Assembly (NCBI GenBank): GCA_963663665.2
Contig: CAXXKP010000010.1
Location: forward strand, 434,001-498,000
DNA: 64,000 nucleotides
Direction: 5' to 3'
DNA from: SABI01 sp963663665
GTDB taxonomy: Bacteria > Spirochaetota > Spirochaetia > Sphaerochaetales > Sphaerochaetaceae
Made by a program: the position numbers and the translations under genes. Shown here piece after piece: positions 9,415-18,099 of the stretch. The notes under the pieces are model-generated. The model saw only the letters and a program-made list of their open reading frames with translations. It ran no database searches and was not told the DNA's origin. How positions within the stretch are numbered: position 1 is the first letter of the stretch; each line of letters begins with the position of its first letter.

Positions 9415-10086
9415 ATGAAAACCAAAATAGAATGTAAAGTAGCCCCCTCTATGCTTAGTTGTGATTTCGCCCATGTGGCAAAAGGCGTGGAGCTCATTAA
9501 TACATCAAATGCTGATTATATTCACCTTGATGTTATGGATGGTCAGTTTGTTCCAAATATCTCATTTGGACCAAAATTTATAAAAGATATACGACTTCTT
9601 AGTAATCTACCATTTGATACCCATTTAATGGTACAGAACCCAGACATTCTCATACCTTCCTTTGTTGAAGCTGGTAGCGATATTATTACAGTTCATAGTG
9701 AGGCAACTATTCATCTTCATAGAACTATTGGCCTCATACACCAACATGGGATTAAAGCAGGAATTTCTATCGTTCCTTCAACACAAATCTCAACTATCCA
9801 TCATATGCTTGAAGAGATTGACCTTATTTTGATCATGAGTGTTAATCCAGGTTTCGGGGGACAACAATTTATTGACTTCTCTTATAAGAAGATTCAAGAA
9901 CTCGCATTATATAGGGAAACTCATAATCTTGACTTCCTGATAAGTGTTGATGGGGGGATTACTACTCATAATGCTTCTAAAGTCTTTGAAGCGGGTGCTG
10001 ATATCCTTGTAATGGGAACAACATTTTTTCATTCTGCCAATCAGCAAGAATTGGTATCTACAATTCATGCACTACAAAGAACATGA
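9415..10086 (+). CDS. rpe: Ribulose-phosphate 3-epimerase
   Basis: TIM-barrel enzyme interconverting ribulose-5-phosphate and xylulose-5-phosphate in the pentose phosphate pathway. Signatures in 223 residues: VAPSMLSCDF at the start, the metal-binding IHLDVMDGQFVPNISFGP, a conserved DTHLMV, MSVNPGFGGQQFI and the second metal Asp in SVDGGI. The length is normal. There is no clear Shine-Dalgarno before the ATG. The only promoter-like sign is the TATAAT at 9368-9373, some 40 bases upstream. Its stop overlaps the dtd start (ATGA). Confidence 0.96.
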   Translation: MKTKIECKVAPSMLSCDFAHVAKGVELINTSNADYIHLDVMDGQFVPNISFGPKFIKDIRLLSNLPFDTHLMVQNPDILIPSFVEAGSDIITVHSEATIHLHRTIGLIHQHGIKAGISIVPSTQISTIHHMLEEIDLILIMSVNPGFGGQQFIDFSYKKIQELALYRETHNLDFLISVDGGITTHNASKVFEAGADILVMGTTFFHSANQQELVSTIHALQRT

Positions 10087-10535
10087 AAGCAGTTGTACAA
10101 CGAGTAAGTGACGCAAGCGTAAGTGTAGAAGGAAAAGTAACTGGGCACATCGACAAAGGGCTTCTTGTTTATTTAGGAGTTTTCGTATCAGATAATGAGA
10201 ATGATTTAGATTATATTGTAAGAAAAATTGCCGCCTTACGTATTTTTAGAGATAAAGAAGATAAAATGAATCTGAGTGTCGATAAAGTATCATCTCAGAT
10301 TCTTATGATTAGCCAATTTACCCTTTGTGCAATAACGACAAAAGGGAATAGACCTTCTTTTAATAATGCAGCGCTACCTAGAGAGGCGAACATTATGTAT
10401 GAAAAAGCGATAGATAAACTCGCTCAACGTGGACTTATTGTAGAAAGTGGTATATTTGGAGCCGATATGAAGGTAAGATATACTAATGATGGACCGGTAA
10501 CAATTATACTTGATTCGACCGATGTTTCGAAGTGA
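10083..10535 (+). CDS. dtd: D-aminoacyl-tRNA deacylase
   Basis: Hydrolyses D-amino acids (and mischarged glycine) from tRNA. The 150-residue protein shows the family frame: MKAVVQRVSDASVSVEG at the N-terminus, the active-site segment SQFTLCAITTKGNRPSF, and the C-terminal Gly-cisPro motif in NDGPVTIILD. The usual SQFTLY is SQFTLC here, a mild change. It is coupled to rpe by an ATGA overlap; recA follows after 60 bases. Confidence 0.94.
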   Translation: MKAVVQRVSDASVSVEGKVTGHIDKGLLVYLGVFVSDNENDLDYIVRKIAALRIFRDKEDKMNLSVDKVSSQILMISQFTLCAITTKGNRPSFNNAALPREANIMYEKAIDKLAQRGLIVESGIFGADMKVRYTNDGPVTIILDSTDVSK

Positions 10536-10595
10536 ATACGTGAATTTAAACGTACAATTATAACATATAGATTTTTATAGGAGTAATATATAGAT

Positions 10596-11678
10596 ATGGC
10601 AAAAGGAAGTAGCAACACACCTGTTTCCAGAATTCTGAAATCAGGAGATAACAAAGAAAGATTATTAGCATTAGAAGCAGCTCGATCTCAGATTGATAAA
10701 CAATTTGGTAAGGGTGCACTTATGAAACTCTCAGATAATCCTGTTGATGGCTCTATCCAAACAATTTCCTCTGGATCGATTCTTCTTGATGAAGCTCTAG
10801 GAGTAGGGGGATACCCTAAAGGAAGAGTCATTGAAATATATGGGCCAGAATCATCTGGTAAAACAACACTTTCACTTCACGCTATTGCCGAAGCTCAAAA
10901 GGCTGGGGGCATTGCTGCATTCATTGATGCTGAGCATGCACTCGACCCTACATATGCACGAAAGCTAGGAGTTAACACAGATGAGTTATGGATAAGCCAG
11001 CCAGACAATGGAGAGCAGGCTTTAGAGATAACTGAGAGTCTTGTAAGAAGCGGCGCAGTTGATATTATTGTAGTTGACTCAGTAGCAGCTCTTACTCCAC
11101 AAGCAGAAATTGACGGAGAAATGGGAGACTCACATATGGGTCTTCAAGCACGACTTATGAGTCAGGCTCTCAGGAAACTTACAGGAATTCTAGCAAAAAG
11201 TAATACTACTATTATTTTCATCAATCAGATACGAATGAAAATAGGAGTTATGTTTGGTAATCCAGAAACTACGACTGGAGGGAACGCTCTAAAATTCTAC
11301 GCATCAATTAGAATAGAGGTGAGAAAGATTGAAGCTATCTCTAGAAGCGCTGATGATATTATTGGAAATAGAGTAAGAATTAAAATAGTAAAAAATAAGG
11401 TTGCTCCACCATTTAAGCGTGTTGAACTCGATATGCTTTTTGGTGAAGGACTTAGTTACTATGGTTCTATTCTCGATGCATCCTTAAAATATGATTTAGT
11501 AAATAAAAGTGGATCATGGTATTCGTACCAAGCAGAAAAAATAGGGCAGGGTAGAGACAATGCTATAACGTTCCTTAAAAGTAATAGCGATATAACAGTG
11601 CTTCTAGAGAAACAATTAAGAGAAATCATGTTCCCACATGACACTACTGTAAAAACTGAGATCAAAACAGAAGATTAA
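10596..11678 (+). CDS. recA: Recombinase RecA
   Basis: Strand-exchange and SOS co-protease protein, 360 residues. Walker A is GPESSGKTT at 83-91; the DNA-binding loops and C-terminal lattice residues appear in FINQIRMKIGVMFGNPETTT and GGNALKFYASIR. The start has GGAG 12 bases upstream, slightly far. A weak inverted SOS-box-like sequence lies inside the end of dtd (10516-10529). A hairpin with a T-rich tail follows the gene, and a fresh promoter for scpA lies right behind it. Confidence 0.98.
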   Translation: MAKGSSNTPVSRILKSGDNKERLLALEAARSQIDKQFGKGALMKLSDNPVDGSIQTISSGSILLDEALGVGGYPKGRVIEIYGPESSGKTTLSLHAIAEAQKAGGIAAFIDAEHALDPTYARKLGVNTDELWISQPDNGEQALEITESLVRSGAVDIIVVDSVAALTPQAEIDGEMGDSHMGLQARLMSQALRKLTGILAKSNTTIIFINQIRMKIGVMFGNPETTTGGNALKFYASIRIEVRKIEAISRSADDIIGNRVRIKIVKNKVAPPFKRVELDMLFGEGLSYYGSILDASLKYDLVNKSGSWYSYQAEKIGQGRDNAITFLKSNSDITVLLEKQLREIMFPHDTTVKTEIKTED

Positions 11679-11704
11679 CAATCTCGATTTTTTCATTATT
11701 AATG

Positions 11705-11742
11705 CAAGGGTGAGGAAGTATCTTTACCCTTGTACTATTTTT
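11705..11742 (+). terminator. Probable terminator after recA
   Basis: A 7-bp perfect stem CAAGGGT/ACCCTTG (11705-11711 with 11726-11732), a 14-nt loop and the tail TACTATTTTT. The loop is large and the T-run interrupted, so termination may be partial. Confidence 0.5.
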
Positions 11743-11752
11743 AGAGTATAAT
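11723..11752 (+). promoter_or_regulatory. Probable promoter of scpA
   Basis: TTTACC (11723-11728), an 18-bp spacer and a perfect TATAAT (11747-11752). The predicted start point is about 11759-11760, only three or four bases before the scpA ATG, which implies a nearly leaderless transcript. The -35 overlaps the 3' arm of the recA terminator hairpin. Confidence 0.55.
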
Positions 11753-11762
11753 CCATTATTAT

Positions 11763-12683
11763 ATGAGACAAGAAATTGGAATAGAGAGAGATTTTCAACC
11801 GAAAGAATCTACCCTTACGTATTCTGTACAACAATTTGAAGGTCCCCTTGATTTATTGCTTCATCTCATACAAAAAGCTCAAGTAAGTATCTATGCAATC
11901 CCACTTTGTGAAATTACAGATCAATTTCTGCATTATCTTGAGATGGCAAAAAAAGTTGATCTCGAAGATCTTACTGATTTTTACCATATGGCAGCACATC
12001 TTTTATATATTAAGAGTAAAACACTCTTGCCAAACTCTGTTGATGAAGAGAATGATTGGGAAGATGATAAACAAGATTTAGTAGAACAACTTATCGAATA
12101 CCAAAAATATAAAAAATATAGCTCTCTATTAGCAGAACAAAATCAAAATGATCAATTATTTATCATGAGAAAGAGGAACCAATTTATGCTTCCTTTTTCA
12201 GATGAAGATTTGTGGAAAGAAGTGTCTGTATGGGATCTTTTAAAAACATTCTCTTCTCTGCTACAAACAATAAGTGTAGATAAAGTCTTTAATGTATATG
12301 AAGAAGTAACAGTCAAACAAAAACTAACTCTAATGAATGAACTTTTTGAAACTAAGGAATCGATTTCTTTTATAGATATTGTAGTGTATCAAAATTCAAT
12401 AATTGACATTATTTGTGCATTTCTTGCTATTTTAGAAGCAGTAAAATATAACATGATAGTAATTGAACAGCATAAACTTTTTGGAGACATTGTAATATCT
12501 CCTTCCCCATTTTATGATGGTGATATCGATGCAATTGAGCCTTCTGAATACACAGAGGAAGTAATTGAAAAGAAGATACACAAAGAAATTGAAAATATTG
12601 AGGTAAAATATCAATCTGAAGATTTAGATACTGATGATGAAGATATTGTGATTGATTTTTCAGACGAAGAGGACGATGAATAG
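11763..12683 (+). CDS. scpA: Segregation and condensation protein A
   Basis: Kleisin subunit of the SMC-ScpAB condensin, needed for chromosome compaction and segregation. The N-terminal SMC-binding motif is clear (VQQFEGPLDLLLHLIQ, about residues 22-37), followed by DLEDLTDFYHMAAHLLYIKS. A winged-helix-like part follows, then a long acidic tail (about 255-306) with many Asp/Glu. At 306 residues it is longer than many ScpA proteins because of this tail. It is the only ATG in reach, there is no Shine-Dalgarno, and the -10 box ends 10 bases upstream. scpB begins at the base after the stop. Confidence 0.93.
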   Translation: MRQEIGIERDFQPKESTLTYSVQQFEGPLDLLLHLIQKAQVSIYAIPLCEITDQFLHYLEMAKKVDLEDLTDFYHMAAHLLYIKSKTLLPNSVDEENDWEDDKQDLVEQLIEYQKYKKYSSLLAEQNQNDQLFIMRKRNQFMLPFSDEDLWKEVSVWDLLKTFSSLLQTISVDKVFNVYEEVTVKQKLTLMNELFETKESISFIDIVVYQNSIIDIICAFLAILEAVKYNMIVIEQHKLFGDIVISPSPFYDGDIDAIEPSEYTEEVIEKKIHKEIENIEVKYQSEDLDTDDEDIVIDFSDEEDDE

Positions 12684-13235
12684 ATGATTAATGAGATATC
12701 TAAATTTATTGAAGTATTATTATTTCTAGAAAACGAACCACTAAGCCTTCAAACTCTTATGCATCTTACACATGAAAATGAAGATGAAATTAGAAACGCT
12801 GTAGAAGAACTTACTATTCTATATCGAGAAGAAGGACACGGCATATCTCTTATAGAGAATAATGATACTTATCAATTTATCCCAATACATGAGATGCATG
12901 ATAAATTAAAGAGCGCATATGGACGCAAAGTTGATAAAAGATTGTCTAAGGCAGCACTTGAAACACTTTCAATCATCGCTTATGCTCAACCAGTTACACG
13001 AGTTGATGTAGAAAATATTCGAGGTGTCTCCTCCGATTCCATTATGAGAATGTTACTTGAAAGAGAGTATATTCACAAAGTTGGTAAAAAGGATGTTCCA
13101 GGAAGACCTGCATTATATGGAACTAGTAAAAAATTTTTGCTTGAATTTAATTTATCAAGTATTTCTGCTTTACCCAAATTATCAGATATCGATCGTGAAC
13201 GATTTTTACAAAATGAGGAGGGAACCCTGTTATGA
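12684..13235 (+). CDS. scpB: Segregation and condensation protein B
   Basis: Partner of ScpA in condensin, built from two winged-helix domains. The 183-residue protein has the family core KAALETLSIIAYAQPVTRVD, RGVSSDSIMRMLLEREYI and GRPALYGTSKKFLLEF. It starts directly after the scpA stop (no gap) and overlaps the following pseudouridine synthase by ATGA. The gene order scpA-scpB-rluB is common in many bacteria. Confidence 0.95.
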   Translation: MINEISKFIEVLLFLENEPLSLQTLMHLTHENEDEIRNAVEELTILYREEGHGISLIENNDTYQFIPIHEMHDKLKSAYGRKVDKRLSKAALETLSIIAYAQPVTRVDVENIRGVSSDSIMRMLLEREYIHKVGKKDVPGRPALYGTSKKFLLEFNLSSISALPKLSDIDRERFLQNEEGTLL

Positions 13236-13951
13236 AAATAGAGTATCCTATTCGTCTACAAAGCTACCTTGCAAGAAGTGGTTTTGGTTCAAGGCGATCG
13301 TGTGAACAGCTAATACTTGATGGAAGAGTGACCATAAATCTAAATAAGATAACTGAGATGGGAATAAAAGTAGTCCAGGACGATGTTGTAATGGTGGATG
13401 ATGTACTCGCTGAACCATCCGATAAAACATTATATTATGCACTTAATAAACCCAAAGGGTACGTTTGTACAAATTTCGATCCTAATGAATCTCTTTATGC
13501 AAGAGATCTTATCACTATTGAAGATAAGAATCTCTTATTTCATGTAGGACGCCTCGATAAAGAATCTAGTGGTTTAATTCTCTACACAAATGATGGGGAA
13601 GTGGCTCAAAAAATTACACATCCTTCATTTCATGTAGAAAAAGAGTATGCGGTATTAACAAGAGAACCTATTAGAAGCGAAGATCTCCAAAAAGCTACTA
13701 AAGGAATTTTTATTGATAGTCAAAAACCGTACACAATAAAAGATTTTTCTATAAACACAAAAAAATGGGCCTATATAACACTTACAGAAGGAAGAAATAG
13801 AGAACTGAGAAAGATATTTAGCTATCTTGGATATACAATCGTTCAACTTGTAAGACTTAGAATAGGGAATATTACGTTAGGAAATCTTAAAGAGGGACAA
13901 TTTAGACAAGTCTCTAAAAGCGAAATAAATCAATTATTAGGAAAGAAATAA
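13232..13951 (+). CDS. rluB: RsuA/RluB-family rRNA pseudouridine synthase
   Basis: Converts a uridine in rRNA to pseudouridine. An N-terminal S4 RNA-binding domain (RLQSYLARSGFGSRRSCEQL, about 7-26) is followed by the catalytic fold with NKPKGYVCT and the active-site motif GRLDKESSGLILYTNDG, in which the Asp is the nucleophile. The 239 residues are the usual size. A strong GAGGAGGG lies upstream and the start overlaps scpB. Which position it modifies (RluB, RsuA or another) is inferred only from the scpAB neighbourhood. Confidence 0.9.
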   Translation: MKIEYPIRLQSYLARSGFGSRRSCEQLILDGRVTINLNKITEMGIKVVQDDVVMVDDVLAEPSDKTLYYALNKPKGYVCTNFDPNESLYARDLITIEDKNLLFHVGRLDKESSGLILYTNDGEVAQKITHPSFHVEKEYAVLTREPIRSEDLQKATKGIFIDSQKPYTIKDFSINTKKWAYITLTEGRNRELRKIFSYLGYTIVQLVRLRIGNITLGNLKEGQFRQVSKSEINQLLGKK

Positions 13952-13955
13952 TTTT

Positions 13956-16388
13956 ATGGATTTACAGACATTAAAAACATTAAAAGGTATTGTAATTGCA
14001 ATCGATGGACCTGCAGGAGCTGGTAAAAGCACCATTGCTAAACTTCTTAGTGAACGCCTAGGATATCATTTTCTAAATTCAGGTAATTTTTATAGAGCAA
14101 TCACCTACACAGTATTAACTCGCGGGATAGACCCAACTAATGAAAAAAGAATTATAGAAATTGCGAGGCAACTACCGCTTAATATCCAGAATGATAAACT
14201 TTTTATTGGCGAAGATTGTGTTGAAGATTACCTTCATAATGATAGTATAGATGCGTGGGTCGCCACTCATAGTGCGATTGTAGATTTACGGTATGTTGTG
14301 AATGAACATCTAAGGAAAATTTCTTTAAATGGAATTTCTATAGTTGCTGAAGGCAGAGATATGACGAGTGTCGTTTTTAAAGAAACACCTTTCAAATTTT
14401 ATATTGATGCGAACGTTGAAGTAAGAGCAATTAGAAGATTTTCTCAACAAAAAACAGAATATTCTATCGAAGAATTAAAAGACCTCATCATAGCTCGAGA
14501 TGAAATTGACAAAAATAAAAGCTTCGGAGCACTGAAGATTGTGCCAGAAGCATTATATATTGACTGTTCATACTTGACCATAGATGAAGTTTATGTAAAA
14601 GTGTTACATGCTATATTCGCCCGCTTGGGGGGAATAAATAAGGATCAGGAGAGTAAAGTGGAAGACGTAAAGGAAGTGGTGGAAACACAAAGCGAACTGC
14701 AGCAAAAGGCAGATATGCAGACAATGTTGCAGGAACATTACCTTAAATCTCTTGATGAAATTGAAGACGGTCAGCTTGTTACCGGTACTGTAGTTCAGGT
14801 CAATAACGAGTATGTGTTTGTGGATGTGGGTTATAAATCTGAGGGCAGAGTTGCCATAGATGAATTTTCCACTGTTCCCGCCGTCGGCGACGAAGTCAAG
14901 GTCATGATAGTCAACAAGGAAGGAAAAGGCGGTCAAATCGTCATTTCTAAAAAGCGCGCTGACATCAAGGAACGTACAGAAGTTCTTAAGGTTTCTGCAG
15001 ATAACCGTACTCCGGTTATGGGTAAATTTGTTAAAGTTATCAAAGGTGGATTTGAAGTTGATCTTGGTAACGAGTTTTTAGGGTTCTGCCCACTCAGCAA
15101 AGCTGATGTAGTAAGAGTAGAAGACCCAGATTCAATGATTGGAATCGCTGATTATTTTATCATTGACAAGTTCCATACTGGAATGAAGCTAAAATCAGTT
15201 GTTTCAAGAAGAGAATACCTAGAAAAGAAAATCTCAGAGAACAAAGAAAAGTTCTTCTCAGAAGTCAAAATCGGCGATGTTGTTGAAGGTACCGTTAAGA
15301 GCTTTACTAGCTTTGGGGCATTCATTGATTTAGGTGGATTTGATGGACTTCTTCATATCAACGATATGAGCTGGGGACATGTTACAAAACCTAAAGATTT
15401 TGTTTCAAAAGGGCAAGTTATCCATTTAAGACTTATAAATATCGACCCAGAATCACAGAAGATTAATCTTTCATTAAAACATATGTCGGCAGACCCATGG
15501 AATACATTTGAAGAACGCTATGCAGTAAATGATGTCGTAAAAGCACCAGTTACTAAATTAACGACTTTCGGTGTATTTATTGAAATTGAACCAGGTATTG
15601 AAGGGCTTGCTCATATTTCAGAATTATCTTGGACAAAGAGAATTAATAATCCAAAAGAAGTTTTGAGTATAGGTGATGTTGTTGAAGCTAAAATCCTCGG
15701 ATATGACCTCGACAAAAAAAGAGTCTCTCTCGGATTGAAACAATTAGAAGAAAATCCATGGGATACAATTTCTGAAAGGTATCCTCACGGAATGACCCTC
15801 ACAAAGCCTGTAGTAAAAATTACTAATAATGGGGCATTTATTAACCTTGAAGATGGAATTGATGGGTTCTTACATATCGATGATATCTCTTGGACAAAGA
15901 AAACACGCAATATGTCAGAATTCTGCAAAGAAGGTGATATTATTGATGTCGTAGTAACAAAAGTTGATTCTCAAACACGACATATCAGACTAGGAGTAAA
16001 ACAATTAGAGGGTAATCCTTGGATGACTCTTAGACAAGACTATCCTAAAGGGTCTGTAATTAGTGGAGAAGTTACAAATGTTACTGACTTTGGCGTATTC
16101 GTCCGAGTTCTTGGTGATATTGAAGGTCTAATCTCTAAATATAACCTTATTGGGCCAGATGAAGAGTTCAATGATAGTGTGCTTAAAAATTTCAAAGTAG
16201 GGGATCCTATTTCAGCAGCTATTGTAGAAATTAATCCATCTACCCAGAAATTAAGTCTCTCAATCAAAGAAAAGATAAAAAAATCTCAACAATCAGAAAT
16301 TTCCAAATATATTCACGATAGTGATGATAGCGATACTTTCACATTTGGGGATCTCATGCGTTCCAGAGAAGAAAAAGATTCTGAATAA
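13956..16388 (+). CDS. cmk-rpsA: Fused cytidylate kinase-30S ribosomal protein S1
   Basis: Two proteins in one 810-residue frame. Residues 1 to about 222 are CMP/dCMP kinase: P-loop GPAGAGKS (18-25), NSGNFYRAIT, and VAEGRDMTSVVF. After a linker come six S1 repeats, starting near residue 270, with repeats 3-6 (from about 440) most canonical, for example FGAFIDLGGFDGLLHI and FGVFIEIEPGIEGLAHI. The same fusion is known in Treponema. An in-frame GTG at 14658 with an ideal Shine-Dalgarno could also make a free S1 of 576 residues. The stretch about 14640-15000 looks richer in G+C than the rest. The gene lies between rluB and a TPR protein. Confidence 0.95.
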   Translation: MDLQTLKTLKGIVIAIDGPAGAGKSTIAKLLSERLGYHFLNSGNFYRAITYTVLTRGIDPTNEKRIIEIARQLPLNIQNDKLFIGEDCVEDYLHNDSIDAWVATHSAIVDLRYVVNEHLRKISLNGISIVAEGRDMTSVVFKETPFKFYIDANVEVRAIRRFSQQKTEYSIEELKDLIIARDEIDKNKSFGALKIVPEALYIDCSYLTIDEVYVKVLHAIFARLGGINKDQESKVEDVKEVVETQSELQQKADMQTMLQEHYLKSLDEIEDGQLVTGTVVQVNNEYVFVDVGYKSEGRVAIDEFSTVPAVGDEVKVMIVNKEGKGGQIVISKKRADIKERTEVLKVSADNRTPVMGKFVKVIKGGFEVDLGNEFLGFCPLSKADVVRVEDPDSMIGIADYFIIDKFHTGMKLKSVVSRREYLEKKISENKEKFFSEVKIGDVVEGTVKSFTSFGAFIDLGGFDGLLHINDMSWGHVTKPKDFVSKGQVIHLRLINIDPESQKINLSLKHMSADPWNTFEERYAVNDVVKAPVTKLTTFGVFIEIEPGIEGLAHISELSWTKRINNPKEVLSIGDVVEAKILGYDLDKKRVSLGLKQLEENPWDTISERYPHGMTLTKPVVKITNNGAFINLEDGIDGFLHIDDISWTKKTRNMSEFCKEGDIIDVVVTKVDSQTRHIRLGVKQLEGNPWMTLRQDYPKGSVISGEVTNVTDFGVFVRVLGDIEGLISKYNLIGPDEEFNDSVLKNFKVGDPISAAIVEINPSTQKLSLSIKEKIKKSQQSEISKYIHDSDDSDTFTFGDLMRSREEKDSE
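14647..14660 (+). promoter_or_regulatory. Internal ribosome binding site and GTG start for free S1
   Basis: AGGAGAG (14647-14653) stands four bases before an in-frame GTG (14658-14660) in the linker between the kinase and S1 parts. Starting here would give a 576-residue S1, close to the length of stand-alone S1 proteins. The upstream bases also hold a G-rich run (GGGGGG near 14628). This is seen in sequence; use of the site is inferred. Confidence 0.5.
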
Positions 16389-16400
16389 CGGAGAATAACC

Positions 16401-17084
16401 ATGGCTGAAAAAAAAGAACTATCTTTTCAAAATAAAGTTGAGAACTCATTAGCTACATTTTGGAGAGGCAACAATAAAATTATTATCATCGCAGGGATAA
16501 CATTACTTGTTATCCTTGCAGGATTGGCTATAGGGCTCAGCATTTCGTCAAAAAATGCTGAGACTAATATGGGACTTATTGATCAACTAGGTGAACAATA
16601 CACCACATGGGTCGCCAACGAAGACATAACAACTAGTGAGGCCATTGATCAAGTTACAACACTAAAGACAGAATTGAATTCTTTAGCAAAAGCTAAAAAC
16701 TCATCTTATCCTAGTGTAAAATCTAGTTATCTTTTAGGTTTAATTGCCTTTAAAGAAGGATCCTTTGATGAAGCGAAGAATCAATTCCTCATCTCTTTAG
16801 ATAAAGGTAAAGATTCATATTTTGCTTCTCTAAGTCTCTTTAATCTAGCTGTAACGAGTGAAAAACTAAAGGATAATGCAGCAGCTTTATCATATTATCA
16901 GCAGGTATATGATCTCTCTAATGGTGATGCTGCTCAATCGGCTAAAGCATTATTTAATGTAGGACGTTTACACGAAGCCAATAATGATATCGATCTTGCT
17001 AAGGCAGTGTTTCAACAGCTAAGTGATGAATATCCTTCAAGCGAGTATGCTAAACTTGCTTCCTCAAGGCTTATATTATTATAA
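16401..17084 (+). CDS. Membrane-anchored TPR protein
   Basis: A short charged N-terminus, one hydrophobic helix at about residues 27-49 (IIIIAGITLLVILAGLAIGL), then a helical region with TPR-like units, for example SSYLLGLIAFKEGSFDEAKNQF, ALSYYQQVYDLSNGD and DLAKAVFQQLSDEYPSSEYA. The topology resembles YfgM/BamD-like periplasmic TPR proteins: N-in, repeats outside the inner membrane. GGAG precedes the ATG. It lies 12 bases behind rpsA and 40 bases before a lipoprotein gene. The exact role is unknown; a part in envelope assembly is a guess. Confidence 0.7.
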   Translation: MAEKKELSFQNKVENSLATFWRGNNKIIIIAGITLLVILAGLAIGLSISSKNAETNMGLIDQLGEQYTTWVANEDITTSEAIDQVTTLKTELNSLAKAKNSSYPSVKSSYLLGLIAFKEGSFDEAKNQFLISLDKGKDSYFASLSLFNLAVTSEKLKDNAAALSYYQQVYDLSNGDAAQSAKALFNVGRLHEANNDIDLAKAVFQQLSDEYPSSEYAKLASSRLILL

Positions 17085-17124
17085 TTCTCACAAGATGAGT
17101 GCCTCATCACGCGGGAGAAAAAAA

Positions 17125-18045
17125 GTGAAAAGACGATATAGATTGGGTATAATAGTATTATTACTCACTATAACGTCTTTTTTATTGTTTAATTCTTGTG
17201 GTATTCCTACCTACCTTCTTTTAAATGATAATGATGTAGACCTCACATCTGAAGCAAAAGTCGGCACTGATGGATACAATCTCACTCTTCAAATCACTGA
17301 TGATGCCTATGCTGAATTTGGTGATAAAAATACAACTCCTAGCATTAAACTATTCTATGCATATTCTACTTCGATCGGGAAGGATTCTAAACAAGTTATA
17401 GATTCAATTATCGCTCTTAGTGAAGTAGAGTCATCTTTCGACTCTCTCTATAAGAATAATGATAATTTAAATGTGTTCTCATTCTCACCTTCTAAAGCAC
17501 CTGCTTTATATCTTTATAGTAAGGATTCTACAACAATTTCATCTAGTAAAAGCATTTTTACTTACGATACAGACAAAGCAATAGATGCTCTTGTATTAGG
17601 GACCTTCTCCTCAAGAAGTGATAATAACAATGATTTCATCTTCGAGGGTGCACCTGAAATGGATTTCCAAGTAGAACTTTCTCATTTTGTAGATTCAGCA
17701 ACTAGTGGATTGAAAGAAATCTCTTTTGAGATTGAGTATGAATATAGTGGTGATTATACAATAATTCGATTGATCACAGATGATGATCAAGAAATATATT
17801 TAGGTGACTACCAAAAAGAAAGATTCTTTAATTCACTAACAAATTTGGATAATATTATAGAACAACTTAATCAACATGATTCTCTTACCTATGAAAAAAT
17901 TATTGAAGCATTAGAAACCTCAAGTGGAAATACAAAACCATATCTTCACATCTGGGCCGCTCTTTTTGGGGGGGATGGAGATTTTAATAATATTGTTTGG
18001 TCTGATTTATTGTATGTCGGTGAAATACCCCTTTCCAATCTATAA
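17125..18045 (+). CDS. Putative lipoprotein of unknown function
   Basis: I place the start at the GTG at 17125, because GGGAG lies seven bases upstream and the protein then opens with a classic lipoprotein signal: KRRYR, a hydrophobic core of about 15 residues and LLFNSC, with the Cys near residue 25. An ATG at 17095 is in frame and would add ten residues; further upstream the frame overlaps the TPR gene. The mature part (about 280 residues) is rich in Ser, Asp and Asn and has no motif I recognise. Probably co-transcribed with the TPR protein and exposed in the periplasm or on the surface. Confidence 0.65.
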   Translation: MKRRYRLGIIVLLLTITSFLLFNSCGIPTYLLLNDNDVDLTSEAKVGTDGYNLTLQITDDAYAEFGDKNTTPSIKLFYAYSTSIGKDSKQVIDSIIALSEVESSFDSLYKNNDNLNVFSFSPSKAPALYLYSKDSTTISSSKSIFTYDTDKAIDALVLGTFSSRSDNNNDFIFEGAPEMDFQVELSHFVDSATSGLKEISFEIEYEYSGDYTIIRLITDDDQEIYLGDYQKERFFNSLTNLDNIIEQLNQHDSLTYEKIIEALETSSGNTKPYLHIWAALFGGDGDFNNIVWSDLLYVGEIPLSNL

Positions 18046-18099
18046 TATTTTATGTATATAATGTATATTCTGTAAACTAACATAATAAGGACATAACTT

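Noticed and set aside
17023..17124. Longer N-terminus for the lipoprotein gene
   Set aside because: It would overlap the TPR gene and bury the signal peptide; the GTG at 17125 has a well-spaced Shine-Dalgarno and a normal lipoprotein signal.
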